Below are positions 9,214 through 18,227 of a stretch of 64,000 nt of DNA, in pieces. The notes beneath the pieces are model-generated. The model made no database searches, was not told the DNA's origin, and saw only the letters and a program-made list of their open reading frames with translations. The position numbers and the translations under genes were made by a program. The DNA is taken from positions 1,488,001 to 1,552,000 of the forward strand of contig NZ_CP088930.1 in NCBI RefSeq assembly GCF_027594825.1, in the 5' to 3' direction. This stretch comes from Serratia liquefaciens (GTDB lineage: Bacteria; Pseudomonadota; Gammaproteobacteria; Enterobacterales; Enterobacteriaceae). Each line of letters begins with the position of its first letter. The stretch's first letter is position 1.

Positions 9214-9636
9214 ATGGCAATTAATATGCAGATTTTTATTAATGACATGCTTAAATGGATAGAAAGCAATTTGGGCGCAGAGCTGGATATAGAGACGATT
9301 GCCAAGAAATCCGGCTACAGTCGATTTCACATTCAGCGGCTTTTCAAATTGCATGCCGGACTGACCATTGCCCAATATATCAGAATGCGACGAGTCACCG
9401 AGGCGGCGATCGCACTAAGATTCACCGACAGAAAAATCATGGATATCGCACTAGACTATGGCTTTGACTCTCAGCAGGTTTTTACCCGAATATTCAAGAA
9501 ACAGCTAAAGACCACGCCAGGTGAGTTGAGGAGAAGCAAGCAATTAAACAATAAGCGGCTCTGTCATTCCTTGTACATGCCGACGATGCCACAAAAAATC
9601 CCGACGGGCCCGCCTAACGCCCACAAGCATGGCTAG
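9214..9636 (+). CDS. Small AraC-family regulator (MarA/SoxS/Rob type)
   Basis: A 140-residue protein consisting almost only of an AraC-type double helix-turn-helix. The first HTH covers IETIAKKSGYSRFHIQRLFKLHAG. The second covers IMDIALDYGFDSQQVFTRIFKKQLKTTPGELR, the standard C-terminal AraC signature. There is no N-terminal ligand domain, as in MarA and SoxS, but there is a roughly 25-residue C-terminal tail rich in Pro and His. AAGGAG precedes the ATG. It lies 112 bases after the UreE-like gene on the same strand and could be co-transcribed. Target genes are unknown; multidrug or stress regulation is the family expectation. Confidence 0.8.
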   Translation: MAINMQIFINDMLKWIESNLGAELDIETIAKKSGYSRFHIQRLFKLHAGLTIAQYIRMRRVTEAAIALRFTDRKIMDIALDYGFDSQQVFTRIFKKQLKTTPGELRRSKQLNNKRLCHSLYMPTMPQKIPTGPPNAHKHG

Positions 9637-9684
9637 CGAACCTGGGATCACCTCGCCGTTCGCCGGCGAGATGATCCATCGGCA

Positions 9685-10260
9685 TCAGCCCATAATCCGA
9701 TGAATTTGCAGGTACTGCAGCAGCATGATGGTCTTGCCGTCTTTAATACGGCCGTCGGCAATCATCGCCACCGCTTCGGTAAAGGGCAGTTCTACCACCT
9801 CAATATCTTCGTCTTCGATACCGCCGCCGGCCGCATTGCGCTCGTCGTCATGGTACTCGGCAATAAAGAAATGGACGATCTCGGTCACGCCGCCCGGCGA
9901 CATATAGGCTTCGAAAATCTTCTTCACGTCACCGACCTGAAAACCGGTTTCTTCCACCGCTTCGCGACGCGCGCATTGCTCTGGAGAATCGGCATCCAAC
10001 AAGCCGGCACAAGCCTCTAACAGCATGCCACTGTCGTTGCCATTCACGTAGGTCGGCATGCGGAACTGATTGGTCAGCACCACGGTCCCTTTGGCACGGT
10101 TGTACAGCAAAATGGTTGCGCCATTGCCACGATCGTAGACTTCGCGCATCTGCTGAACGGAGCCGCCATCCTTACGCTTCAGATCAAAAGTATATTTGTG
10201 CAGGACATACCAGTTATCCGAAAGCAGCTCTTTCTTCACATTCTCAATTTTCGCCGACAT
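9685..10260 (-). CDS. nudK: GDP-mannose pyrophosphatase, Nudix hydrolase
   Basis: A 191-residue Nudix enzyme, the same length as E. coli NudK, which hydrolyses GDP-mannose to mannose-1-P and GMP. The Nudix helix is present as REAVEETGF after [12 protein letters not shown], with the family variant SPGGVTE downstream. NGATILLYN, and [10 protein letters not shown] near the C-terminus, match NudK. Its position after talA-tktB is the E. coli arrangement. It is transcribed leftward and separated from napC by a hairpin. Confidence 0.92.
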   Translation of the reverse strand: MSAKIENVKKELLSDNWYVLHKYTFDLKRKDGGSVQQMREVYDRGNGATILLYNRAKGTVVLTNQFRMPTYVNGNDSGMLLEACAGLLDADSPEQCARREAVEETGFQVGDVKKIFEAYMSPGGVTEIVHFFIAEYHDDERNAAGGGIEDEDIEVVELPFTEAVAMIADGRIKDGKTIMLLQYLQIHRIMG

Positions 10261-10340
10261 GAACCCTTCTTCTTTTCCGTTAGCTGAAACGCAAAAATGA
10301 TACCGCGATTAAACGCCAAAGGGGCAATGGATTTGCAACA

Positions 10341-10377
10341 AAAAGCCCCGTGACTCATGGAGAGAAACGGGGCTTTT
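10341..10377 (-). terminator. Terminator at the end of the nap operon
   Basis: AAAAGCCCCGT / ACGGGGCTTTT stem located just past the napC stop. It can act in both directions. Confidence 0.8.
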
Positions 10378-10390
10378 GGCCGCAAAGGGT

Positions 10391-11008
10391 TTAGAACCCG
10401 TTAGGAACGTCGCGCATGTCCGGCAGCTTGTGCGCAATCCCCTTGTGGCAATCGATACAGGTCTTGCCTTCCGTTACCGCCTTGTCGTGCATCTTCGCCG
10501 CCACGGTTTTCTGTGCGGTAAAGTCCATATATTCGAAGTTGTGACAGTTACGGCACTCCTGCGAATCGTTGGCCTTCATTCGCGCCCATTCGTTGCTCGC
10601 CATCGCCAGCCGATGCTGGTCAAACTTCTGCGGCGTGTCGATCAGGCCGAACGCCTTGGCGTACAGCTCCTTGCTGGCCTTTATCTTGCGCAGCATTTTC
10701 GGCGCCCATTCATGAGGCACATGGCAATCAGGACAGGTCGCACGCACGCCGCTGCGGTTGTTGTAATGAACCGTGCCCATGTACTCCTCGTAGACGTTTT
10801 CACGCATTTCATGGCAGCCGATACAGAACTGTTCGGTATTTGCCGCCTCCATGCCGGTATTGAAACCGCCCCAGAAGATAATCCCGGCGCCAAAGCCCAG
10901 CAACAGCAGCGTGCCCAACGCCAGGCGGCTCGGCCTGCGCCACCAGCGCCATAGCCGCAACAGCAGGCCGGGCTTTTTCTCAGTCGTGGTGTGTTTGCGT
11001 TCGCTCAT
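10391..11008 (-). CDS. napC: NapC, membrane-anchored tetraheme cytochrome c
   Basis: A 205-residue quinol dehydrogenase of the NapC/NirT family passing electrons from menaquinol or ubiquinol to NapAB. One N-terminal membrane helix ([20 protein letters not shown], about residues 29-48) anchors a periplasmic domain with four heme motifs: CIGCH, CPDCH, CRNCH and CIDCH. It is the last gene of napFDABC and is followed by a terminator. The spacing of 11 bases to napB supports co-transcription. With no napGH present, NapC is the only visible electron entry. Confidence 0.96.
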   Translation of the reverse strand: MSERKHTTTEKKPGLLLRLWRWWRRPSRLALGTLLLLGFGAGIIFWGGFNTGMEAANTEQFCIGCHEMRENVYEEYMGTVHYNNRSGVRATCPDCHVPHEWAPKMLRKIKASKELYAKAFGLIDTPQKFDQHRLAMASNEWARMKANDSQECRNCHNFEYMDFTAQKTVAAKMHDKAVTEGKTCIDCHKGIAHKLPDMRDVPNGF

Positions 11009-11019
11009 AGCTCCCCCGC

Positions 11020-11469
11020 TTAGCGCCCAAAGCCCGGCATGGGCTGGAAGTCATTGCCGACAATCGGCGCCGCGTCGGTTTGCGGTACGTGGCACTGCAG
11101 GCAGAAGTAGCGACGCGGCGCGACATCGCTCAGCACCTTGCCGTCCCGATCCATAAAGTGCGTCGGGCTGATGCGTGGTGCGCCGGTGGTGCGGTAGTGC
11201 TCCACCCCGTGGCACTGCAGGCAACGGTTGGTGTTCTTGCTGATCTGGTAACCGTCAACGCTGTGCGGGATCATCGGCGGCTGATTGACGTAGTTCAGCG
11301 CCATACGTTCCTGCTGTTTCGGCATCGAAATCGGCCCGCCGACCGAGGCGGACACTTCCGGGGACTTGCTGAGATCAACATCACCCGCGGCAAACGCCAG
11401 ACCGGCGAACGCCAGCGACAATAAGGTCACCCACAGGGCAAGCGTCTTTTTCATAACAGGGCTTTTCAT
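11020..11469 (-). CDS. napB: NapB, diheme cytochrome c subunit of periplasmic nitrate reductase
   Basis: The small electron-transfer subunit that feeds NapA. Two CLQCH heme-binding motifs are present (before GVEHY and before VPQTD). A Sec signal peptide lies at the N-terminus ([21 protein letters not shown]) with cleavage before AGDVD. The start at 11469 ([11 protein letters not shown]) is chosen because GGGAG lies upstream at fitting distance. An ATG at 11514 would add 15 non-conserved residues, and one at 11454 is also possible. The gene follows napA by about 55 bases and precedes napC. Confidence 0.94.
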   Translation of the reverse strand: MKSPVMKKTLALWVTLLSLAFAGLAFAAGDVDLSKSPEVSASVGGPISMPKQQERMALNYVNQPPMIPHSVDGYQISKNTNRCLQCHGVEHYRTTGAPRISPTHFMDRDGKVLSDVAPRRYFCLQCHVPQTDAAPIVGNDFQPMPGFGR

Positions 11470-11523
11470 TTTTATTTGGCTCCCGGGTAATAAAATGGGG
11501 TCTTCATTGGCCATGGGTCAGCC

Positions 11524-14010
11524 TCACACCTTCTGCAACTTCACGGCACATTTCTTGAAGTCGACTTCTTTAGAAAGCGGATCGGTGGCGTCCAGCGTCA
11601 GGTTGTTCACCAACTGTGCCGCATCGAAGAACGGCATGTACACCAGCCCTCTTGGCGGGCGGTTACGGCCGCGGGTTTCGACAGAGCTGAGCACTTCACC
11701 ACGACGCGACAGCACCTTGACCTTGTCGCCACGTCGCAGGCCACGGCTTTTGGCATCGAGCGGATGGATGAACAGCACCGCCTGCGGGAAGGCGCGATGC
11801 AGTTCCGGTACCCGTCGGGTCATGGTGCCGGTGTGCCAATGTTCCAGCACCCGGCCAGTGGAAAGCCAAAGATCGTATTCGCCGTCCGGACTTTCCGCCG
11901 CCGGTTCAAACGGCAGCGCAAAGATCACCGCCTTGCCGTCAGGTTTACCGTAGAAACGCACCGCTTCGCCCGCTTTCACGTACGGATCCGTTCCTTCGCG
12001 GTAGCGCCACAGCGTTTCTTTGCCGTCCACCACCGGCCAACGCAGACCACGCGCCTGGTGGTAGCTGTCGAACGGCGCCAAATCGTGACCGTGACCACGC
12101 CCGAAACCGGCATATTCCTCAAACAGGCCTTTCTGCAGATAGAAACCGACTTCCCGCGCCTCATCGTTGAGCTGGTCCGCCGGGATTTCCGACAGTGGAT
12201 ACTTATTGACCTGGCCGTTGGCGAACAGCACGTCGTACAGCGTTTTACCGCGATACTCCGGTTTTTGCGCCAGCAGATCGGCCGGCCACACTTCCTCAAC
12301 CTTGAAGCGTTTGGAGAACTCCACCAGTTGCCACAGATCGGATTTCGCCTCACCCGGCGCTTTCACCTGCTGGCGCCAGAACTGAGTACGACGCTCCGCA
12401 TTACCATAGGCGCCCTCTTTCTCCACCCACATGGCGGTCGGCAGGATCAGATCGGCGGCCAACGCGCTGACGGTCGGGTAGGGATCGGACACCACCACAA
12501 AGTTGCGCGGATCGCGCCAGCCCGGCATCCTTTCTTCATTGATGTTCGGCCCGGCCTGCATGTTGTTGTTACACATCACCCAGTAAGCGTTCAGCTTGCC
12601 GTCTTTCAGCGCACGGTCTTGAGCCACCGCATGCAAACCGACTTTCGCCGGGATGGTGCCGGCCGGCAGTAGCCATTTCTGTTCGGCGATTTGGCGGTGC
12701 TTCTCGTTGGTGACCACCATGTCAGCCGGCAGACGGTGAGAGAAAGTCCCGACCTCACGCGCGGTACCGCACGCAGAAGGCTGGCCGGTCAGGGAGAACG
12801 GCCCGCAGCCGGGTTTGGAGATCTTGCCGGTCAGCAGATGCAGGTTGTAGCACAGGTTATTGGCCCACACGCCGCGCGTATGCTGGTTGAAGCCCATGGT
12901 CCAGTACGACACCACCTTGATGTTCGGGTCGGCATACAGCTTCGCCAGCGCTTCCAACTGGTCTTCCGGCACGCCGCTCATTTGGGCCGTTTTTTCCAGC
13001 GTGTATTCCGCCACGAAGGCTTTGTACTCTTCGAAACTCATCGGCTCGGAGGCATCTGAACCCGGGTTTTTCGCCTTTTTTTCCAGCGGGTGGGTCGGAC
13101 GCAAGCCGTAGCCGATATCCGTCGCGCCGCGGCGGAAGTTGACGTGCCGATTCAGGAAGTCCTGATCCACCGCGTTGTTTTGAATGATGTAGTTGGCGAT
13201 GTAGTTCATGATCGCCAAATCGGTCTGCGGCGTGAACACCATGCCGTTGTCCGCCAGCTCGAAGCTGCGGTGCTCGAAGGTGGACAACACCGAGACATTG
13301 ACGTGCTCGTTGCTCAGGCGACGGTCGGTAATGCGCGACCACAGGATCGGGTGCATCTCGGCCATGTTGGAGCCCCACAGCACGAAGGCGTCCGCCTGCT
13401 CGATATCGTCATAGCACCCCATAGGTTCGTCCATGCCGAAAGTGCGCATAAAGCCCACCACCGCCGACGCCATGCAGTGGCGTGCGTTCGGATCCAGGTT
13501 ATTGGAACGCAGCCCGGCCTTGAGCAGCTTGGCAGCGGCGTAGCCTTCCCACACCGTCCACTGGCCGGAACCAAACATGCCGACCGCTTCTGGGCCCTTC
13601 TCTTTCAAAGCCTGCTTGAACTTGTCGGCCATGACGTCGAAAGCCTGTTGCCAACTGATCGGGGTAAATTCGCCTTCCTTATGGTACTGGCCGTCTTTCA
13701 TGCGCAGCAGCGGCTGAGTCAGTCGGTCTTTTCCGTACATGATTTTTGGCAGGAAATAGCCTTTGATGCAGCTCAACCCACGGTTGACCGCCGCGTCCGG
13801 ATCGCCCTGCGAGGCAACGATACGGCCATTCTGAGTGCCGACCAGCACCCCGCAGCCGGTGCCGCAGAAACGGCAGGGAGCCTTGTCCCATTTAATAGCG
13901 TCAGCACTGCCCGCCACCGCCTGTGCCACCGTGGGAATAGTCAGCCCGGCGGCGGCCGCAGCGGCTACCGCGGCATTAGCTTTCATGAAGTCTCGACGAC
14001 TGAGTTTCAT
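11524..14010 (-). CDS. napA: NapA, catalytic molybdenum subunit of periplasmic nitrate reductase
   Basis: An 828-residue Mo-bis-MGD enzyme reducing nitrate to nitrite in the periplasm. A Tat signal begins with SRRDFMK and ends at VAQA. C46, C49, C53 and C81 (CRFCGTGC...SCIKG) bind one [4Fe-4S] cluster, and the Mo-ligating cysteine lies in [10 protein letters not shown]. The C-terminal molybdopterin dinucleotide domain ([17 protein letters not shown]) is complete. Its ATG overlaps the stop of napD, the Tat chaperone gene, so the two are translationally coupled. Length is that of the enterobacterial family. Confidence 0.98.
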   Translation of the reverse strand: MKLSRRDFMKANAAVAAAAAAGLTIPTVAQAVAGSADAIKWDKAPCRFCGTGCGVLVGTQNGRIVASQGDPDAAVNRGLSCIKGYFLPKIMYGKDRLTQPLLRMKDGQYHKEGEFTPISWQQAFDVMADKFKQALKEKGPEAVGMFGSGQWTVWEGYAAAKLLKAGLRSNNLDPNARHCMASAVVGFMRTFGMDEPMGCYDDIEQADAFVLWGSNMAEMHPILWSRITDRRLSNEHVNVSVLSTFEHRSFELADNGMVFTPQTDLAIMNYIANYIIQNNAVDQDFLNRHVNFRRGATDIGYGLRPTHPLEKKAKNPGSDASEPMSFEEYKAFVAEYTLEKTAQMSGVPEDQLEALAKLYADPNIKVVSYWTMGFNQHTRGVWANNLCYNLHLLTGKISKPGCGPFSLTGQPSACGTAREVGTFSHRLPADMVVTNEKHRQIAEQKWLLPAGTIPAKVGLHAVAQDRALKDGKLNAYWVMCNNNMQAGPNINEERMPGWRDPRNFVVVSDPYPTVSALAADLILPTAMWVEKEGAYGNAERRTQFWRQQVKAPGEAKSDLWQLVEFSKRFKVEEVWPADLLAQKPEYRGKTLYDVLFANGQVNKYPLSEIPADQLNDEAREVGFYLQKGLFEEYAGFGRGHGHDLAPFDSYHQARGLRWPVVDGKETLWRYREGTDPYVKAGEAVRFYGKPDGKAVIFALPFEPAAESPDGEYDLWLSTGRVLEHWHTGTMTRRVPELHRAFPQAVLFIHPLDAKSRGLRRGDKVKVLSRRGEVLSSVETRGRNRPPRGLVYMPFFDAAQLVNNLTLDATDPLSKEVDFKKCAVKLQKV

Positions 14011-14273
14011 GGCGTTACCTCACCTTGAGTGTCCTGCTGGTGATAAACCAGCGATACCGCCAGCACGCCTTCCAGATTGCGCACCGACTCAATTTTTTCC
14101 AGCAGCCCTTGCGAGCATGCCGCCTGCATCACTACCACCAGCTTGCCGTTCTGCTGATCCTGCGCCGGAATTTCCGTGTCAGCGATCGCCAGTAAGGCCG
14201 TGACGAGTTGGGGAAAGCTTTCCGGTCTCGCCTGCACGACCAGACCGCTGACATGCCATTCGCTATTCATCAT
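14007..14273 (-). CDS. napD: NapD, chaperone binding the NapA Tat signal
   Basis: An 88-residue small ferredoxin-fold protein that binds the NapA twin-arginine signal peptide and holds back export until the cofactor is inserted. Family features include the N-terminal [13 protein letters not shown] strand and the GKLVVVMQA segment. It overlaps napF upstream by about 11 bases and napA downstream by 4 bases. Confidence 0.94.
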   Translation of the reverse strand: MMNSEWHVSGLVVQARPESFPQLVTALLAIADTEIPAQDQQNGKLVVVMQAACSQGLLEKIESVRNLEGVLAVSLVYHQQDTQGEVTP

Positions 14274-14763
14274 TATTATTTTCGCTCTGGGTTAAGGTGA
14301 CGGCACCGGTCGGGCAACCGGCGACGCAGGCGCCACAGCCGTTGCAGGCTGCCACATCCAGCATCGGCTGCGCCATTTCGCCTAAGCGGGGCCGAAAGCG
14401 GATCGCCTGGGGCTCGCAGTTGTCCTGACAGCTGCGGCACTCCACGCCCCGTTGTGCCAGGCAGGCAGTACCGAATACCGCATAGTGCCGCCAGGGGGTT
14501 TCCGTCAGTGGACGAAACACGGGTTCCGCGCAGGCCTGCGCACAACGCCCGCAAAACGTGCACTCCGCTCGTTGGAAATCGATTTCGGGAAAACCGCCGC
14601 TGCCGCTGATGAGCACCCCGGTGTCACAGGCGCGAACGCAGGCCTGACAGCGGGTGCAATCGGTAATAAAAAGGGATTGTTGCCGCGACCACGGGGGGCG
14701 GATCGCAGCGGTTGGCTGACGCCATTGTCCTCCGAGCAGTTTGCGTCGCGACAATATGGTCAT
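14263..14763 (-). CDS. napF: NapF, ferredoxin-type maturation protein
   Basis: A 166-residue cytoplasmic iron-sulfur protein thought to help NapA maturation. Clusters of Cys typical of [4Fe-4S] ferredoxins occur as CTRCQACVRAC, CTFCGRCAQAC, CRSCQDNC and CNGCGACVAGC. The start at 14763 (MTILSRRKLLGG) is chosen because AAGGAT lies 9 bases upstream and E. coli NapF begins in the same way; upstream in-frame starts are less good. It is the first gene of napFDABC. An NarP-type and an FNR-type site lie about 160-200 bases upstream. Confidence 0.94.
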   Translation of the reverse strand: MTILSRRKLLGGQWRQPTAAIRPPWSRQQSLFITDCTRCQACVRACDTGVLISGSGGFPEIDFQRAECTFCGRCAQACAEPVFRPLTETPWRHYAVFGTACLAQRGVECRSCQDNCEPQAIRFRPRLGEMAQPMLDVAACNGCGACVAGCPTGAVTLTQSENNNDE

Positions 14764-14924
14764 GCTGGTTATCCTTGACATTGCAAACACGGCATCGCGT
14801 GTAAATAGAACCTGTTTTTGTATTGTTATTGTTGCTGCTGCGCCCAATGGGTTTCATCATGCTGACAGGTATAAACCCCTGAGAAAGACGGGGGTAAGAT
14901 AAGGGGAGCGCGGGGGGTATATAA

Positions 14925-14940
14925 TCCCCCTAAAGGGGTA
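14925..14940 (-). promoter_or_regulatory. NarP/NarL 7-2-7 binding site upstream of napF
   Basis: On the minus strand the sequence is TACCCCT-TT-AGGGGGA, one mismatch from the NarL/NarP consensus TACYYMT-NN-AKRRGTA. A possible -10 element (TATCTT, at 14896-14901) would put the site near -43 to -44 of the nap promoter, the spacing of NarP at E. coli napF. Confidence 0.72.
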
Positions 14941-14954
14941 AATACGGGGGTAGC

Positions 14955-14968
14955 TTGCGCCAGATCAA
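14955..14968 (-). promoter_or_regulatory. Candidate FNR site upstream of napF
   Basis: TTGCG-CCAG-ATCAA has one perfect and one imperfect half of the FNR palindrome TTGAT-NNNN-ATCAA. It lies 29 bases further upstream than the NarP-type site. In E. coli the two sites are about 20 bases apart, so the spacing differs. Confidence 0.45.
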
Positions 14969-15165
14969 TCTATTAATGGGGGCCGCGAGGTTTTCGCCGC
15001 CGATCTGCCGTCAAACGCTATCTAGCTGATTATATAACGTAGGCTGCTTACCGCTGCGGTGAACGACCTGGCGCACAATGCCGCGCATTTTAGTTGCAAA
15101 AGTTATAATTTTGCTTTCGAATGAAACCCGGCAATGCCCATTGCCTGTGAGAGAAGGATAGAGGA

Positions 15166-16848
15166 TTGCTTGTTAAACGTTCAGTGACCAGCAGCCTGGC
15201 CAAGGCGCTGTTTTGCATTGTGATTCTGTCCGTGCTCTCTACCGGGTTGGCGCTGACTACCGTCGCGGACAGCCTGCGCGATGCCGAAGCGGTCAACATC
15301 GCCGGTTCACTGCGCATGCAGAGCTACCGGCTGGCCTATGATCTCACCCGCCCCGCCCCGGAGCTGGAACACCACCTGTTGCAGTATCAGGAGTCTCTGC
15401 AGGCCCCGGCATTGCAAAAGCTCGATCGTTTTTACGTGCCCGCGGACGTGCAGGAAAAATACCTGTCGCTGCAGCACGCCTGGCAACCGCTGGCACAGCA
15501 GATCCGGACCGGCCAATCGGCAGATTATCAGGCCAACGTTGCCGGCTATGTGAACCAGATTGACCATTTCGTGTTGGCGCTGCAGCGTTATTCCGAGCTG
15601 AAACTGACCATCGTCGCCACCATCAGCGTAGTAGGCTATATCGCCATCATCGGCCTGGTGCTGTTTTGCATCCGTTTTATGCGCCGACAGGTGGTGACGC
15701 CGCTCAAGCACCTGGTGGACGCCAGCCAGCGCGTGCAACAACGCGACTTTAACCATCCCCCGCTGGATACCGCACTGCCGAACGAACTGGGCGTGCTGTC
15801 GCAGGCCTTTACCGCCATGTCCGGAGACCTGGCCAAACTTTACCAGTCGCTGGAGCAGAAAGTGCAGGTGAAAACCCAGCGCCTGCAGCAGGCGAACAAG
15901 ACGCTGGAGGTGCTGTACAGCTGCTCGCAGGCGCTGAGCGTGCGGCAGATAGATCAGCAGGCCTTCGAGAAAATCCTGCATATCGTGCGTCAAAGTGAAG
16001 ATTTGCACTGCATCCGCTTAAAAGTGGCGGACAGCCTCAGCGAATGGCAGTTGCACAGTGGTCTGCCTTCGTCGACGCTGGACTGGCAATCGTTGACCAT
16101 CATCCAGGGCGACAAACCGCTGGGGGAACTGAGCTGGCAATATCAGGAACACCCGCCGCACCCACACCTGATGCAGAGCGTGGCCAACATGCTGAGTCGT
16201 GGGGTTTATTTTAACCGCGCCCAGAAACAGCACATGCAGTTCTTGCTGATGGAAGAACGAGCCACCATCGCCCGGGAGCTGCACGACTCTCTGGCACAGG
16301 CCCTGTCGTTTTTACGCATTCAGCTCACCTTGCTCAAACGCACGCTGGCAGGCAGTGCTCCCGATGCGCAAGAGATTATCGCCGATTTTGATCGGGCCCT
16401 GGCCGATGCTTACCGCCAACTGCGAGAGCTGTTGACCACCTTCCGCCTGAATATTCAGGAGGCCGATTTGAACACTGCGCTGAACCAATTGTTGGCGCCA
16501 TTAAAGGTTCTTACCGGCGCACGGATTCAGTTACACTGTCGGCTTTCTTCCCAGGCGCTCAATGCTCAGCAGCAGGTGCATGCGCTGCAAATTGTGCGTG
16601 AAGCTGTGCTCAATGCCATCAAACATGCCGATGCGCGGGAGATCGTGATTCGTTGTGAGGTCACGGCCGAGGGTGACAACAGGATCAGCATCGCTGACGA
16701 TGGCTGTGGCATTGCCAGCCTGAATGAACCTGAAGGTCACTACGGGCTGACCATCATGAGCGAGCGCGCTGCGCGGCTGGGAGGAACGCTGCGCATCCAG
16801 CGGGGAGAGCCAGACGGCACGGAAGTCCGCCTGACGTTTCCGCCATAA
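15166..16848 (+). CDS. narQ: NarQ, nitrate/nitrite sensor histidine kinase
   Basis: A 560-residue membrane sensor. Transmembrane helix 1 (about residues 13-34) is followed by the nitrate-binding P-box SLRDAEAVNIAGSLRMQSYR, a periplasmic four-helix domain, transmembrane helix 2 near residue 150, and a HAMP segment. The HisKA_3-type site ERATIARELHDSLAQ lies near residue 370, and an ATPase domain carries the G-box GHYGLTIMSERA. The sequence is closer to E. coli NarQ than NarX, and the neighbourhood before acrD is that of E. coli narQ. Translation begins at TTG (MLVKRSV) behind GAGAAGGA; no ATG is available at that point. It is divergent from napF and followed by narP. Confidence 0.95.
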   Translation: MLVKRSVTSSLAKALFCIVILSVLSTGLALTTVADSLRDAEAVNIAGSLRMQSYRLAYDLTRPAPELEHHLLQYQESLQAPALQKLDRFYVPADVQEKYLSLQHAWQPLAQQIRTGQSADYQANVAGYVNQIDHFVLALQRYSELKLTIVATISVVGYIAIIGLVLFCIRFMRRQVVTPLKHLVDASQRVQQRDFNHPPLDTALPNELGVLSQAFTAMSGDLAKLYQSLEQKVQVKTQRLQQANKTLEVLYSCSQALSVRQIDQQAFEKILHIVRQSEDLHCIRLKVADSLSEWQLHSGLPSSTLDWQSLTIIQGDKPLGELSWQYQEHPPHPHLMQSVANMLSRGVYFNRAQKQHMQFLLMEERATIARELHDSLAQALSFLRIQLTLLKRTLAGSAPDAQEIIADFDRALADAYRQLRELLTTFRLNIQEADLNTALNQLLAPLKVLTGARIQLHCRLSSQALNAQQQVHALQIVREAVLNAIKHADAREIVIRCEVTAEGDNRISIADDGCGIASLNEPEGHYGLTIMSERAARLGGTLRIQRGEPDGTEVRLTFPP

Positions 16849-17009
16849 AACCAGGACTGTTCACCCTTCGTTACGGTTTAGCGAAGCCCGAAGGTCATTT
16901 CAGGATGTTCGTGGCGCCAATTACCACTATTTTATAAGAGTCAGTCCCACTGTGAAGCGTGCTGGACAGCGCGTTTGAGTGGCTTTACTCGCTACAGGGA
17001 GCATATTTC

Positions 17010-17642
17010 ATGGTGATGAAGAATTACCGAGTGATGATCGTCGACGACCACCCGCTGATGCGCCGAGGCATCAAGCAACTGCTGGGGCTGGATCCGCTGT
17101 TCAACGTGGTAGCCGAAGCCAGCAACGGCAACGAAGCCATCACTTTCGCGTTGCAGCAGACACCGGACGTGATCCTGCTCGATTTGAATATGAAAGGTTT
17201 GTCCGGTCTGGACACGCTGAAAGCGCTGCGCAATGAAGGCGTCGATGCTCGGATCATCGTGCTGACGGTATCAGACTCGCGCAACGACGTTTATGCGCTT
17301 ATCGACGCCGGTGCCGACGGTTACCTGCTGAAAGACAGCGAACCGGAACAGCTGTTGGAACATATTCGCGCAGCCGCAGAAGGGCAAAACGTGATCAGCG
17401 ATGCGGTAGCGGACTATCTGTTATCCCGCAGCGAACAACACAATCCCTTTGCCGAGCTGACCGAACGCGAGCTGGACGTATTGCAGGAAGTGGCGCGTGG
17501 CCTGTCGAATAAGCAGGTGGCGGCGCAACTGCACATTTCTGAAGAGACGGTGAAGGTGCACATCCGCAACATGCTGCGCAAACTGGACGTTCGTTCACGC
17601 GTGGCCGCGACGGTGATGTATCTGGAACACCGGAGTCAATAA
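17010..17642 (+). CDS. narP: NarP, nitrate/nitrite response regulator
   Basis: A 210-residue NarL/FixJ-type regulator. The receiver domain has D12, D13 and the phosphoacceptor D58 (LLDLNMKG). The C-terminal LuxR-type HTH covers LTERELDVLQEVARGLSNKQVAAQL and ISEETVKVHIRNMLRKL. The start at 17010 follows GGGAG by 8 bases; an in-frame ATG at 16959 lacks a good site. The sequence favours NarP over NarL. It is encoded 160 bases after narQ on the same strand, unlike E. coli where narP is unlinked. A strong terminator follows. Its likely target, napF, lies on the other side of narQ. Confidence 0.93.
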   Translation: MVMKNYRVMIVDDHPLMRRGIKQLLGLDPLFNVVAEASNGNEAITFALQQTPDVILLDLNMKGLSGLDTLKALRNEGVDARIIVLTVSDSRNDVYALIDAGADGYLLKDSEPEQLLEHIRAAAEGQNVISDAVADYLLSRSEQHNPFAELTERELDVLQEVARGLSNKQVAAQLHISEETVKVHIRNMLRKLDVRSRVAATVMYLEHRSQ

Positions 17643-17645
17643 CGC

Positions 17646-17670
17646 TTCCCCGGCATGCCGGGGAGGGTTT
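17646..17670. terminator. Terminator between narP and the convergent HTH gene
   Basis: Perfect palindrome CCCCGGCATGCCGGGG flanked by T and A pairs and followed by GGGTTTA. The T-tract is short. Confidence 0.65.
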
Positions 17671-17947
17671 ATTCGATGGCGGCAAGCAGCGCCTGATGGT
17701 GCTGGTGAACCCAGCTCTTGTTGATCGGCCCCCAGCTTTCCAACTGGTAAAAACCGTCGTTATTGCGCACGCCCTGCTGAACAAACTGCAATGTCACTCC
17801 CAAGCCCGGCAAGGCTTTCAACACGTCTTGCAGGGTGCGACGCGGCCAGCCGGTCAATTCCATCAGCCGCGGGACGTTTGGCCGTTCGCTGTGGCTGATT
17901 AACCAGCACAGATAAAGACGACGGGCAAATACCGGGTTAATTTCCAT
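17669..17947 (-). CDS. Small winged-helix DNA-binding protein
   Basis: A 92-residue protein with a helix-turn-helix in the middle (PNVPRLMELTGWPRRTLQDVLKALPGLG) and a wing-like C-terminal part (NDGFYQLESWGPINKSWV). It resembles short winged-helix proteins conserved in enterobacteria, but I cannot give a name or target. AGGAGCAAGG lies before the ATG. It sits convergent to narP and divergent from acrD, whose upstream region it shares, so a local regulatory role is possible but not shown. Confidence 0.75.
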   Translation of the reverse strand: MEINPVFARRLYLCWLISHSERPNVPRLMELTGWPRRTLQDVLKALPGLGVTLQFVQQGVRNNDGFYQLESWGPINKSWVHQHHQALLAAIE

Positions 17948-18099
17948 GCCTTGCTCCTGCTCTAAAGTGAGTCCTGATGACTTTCCGGGAACCCCAGCGG
18001 TCAGGTCCTTGATTGCAATAAAATTGTCTTAATGACGTTTTTAACGGCAAGGATGGCAATATTGCGTGTTTCTCCTACCGTTATTTACATTATCTCCTT

Positions 18100-18117
18100 T
18101 TTTTCTCCACGCTTTAC
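18100..18117 (+). promoter_or_regulatory. BaeR-type box upstream of acrD
   Basis: TTTTTCTCCACGCTTTAC matches the E. coli BaeR box TTTTTCTCCATNATTGGC at 13 of the 17 fixed positions, including the first ten. It lies 110 bases before acrD, which in E. coli is a known BaeSR target responding to envelope stress, zinc and copper. Confidence 0.6.
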
Positions 18118-18227
18118 TCCCTCTTCCCGAGTAAAGTGCATAAGCGCCGGAATCCTTCCCAGCCGCTGATAAACGCAATTCAGATGCGTCTTAAAGATAG
18201 AACAAGTCACAACGAGGTTCGCGCTGC

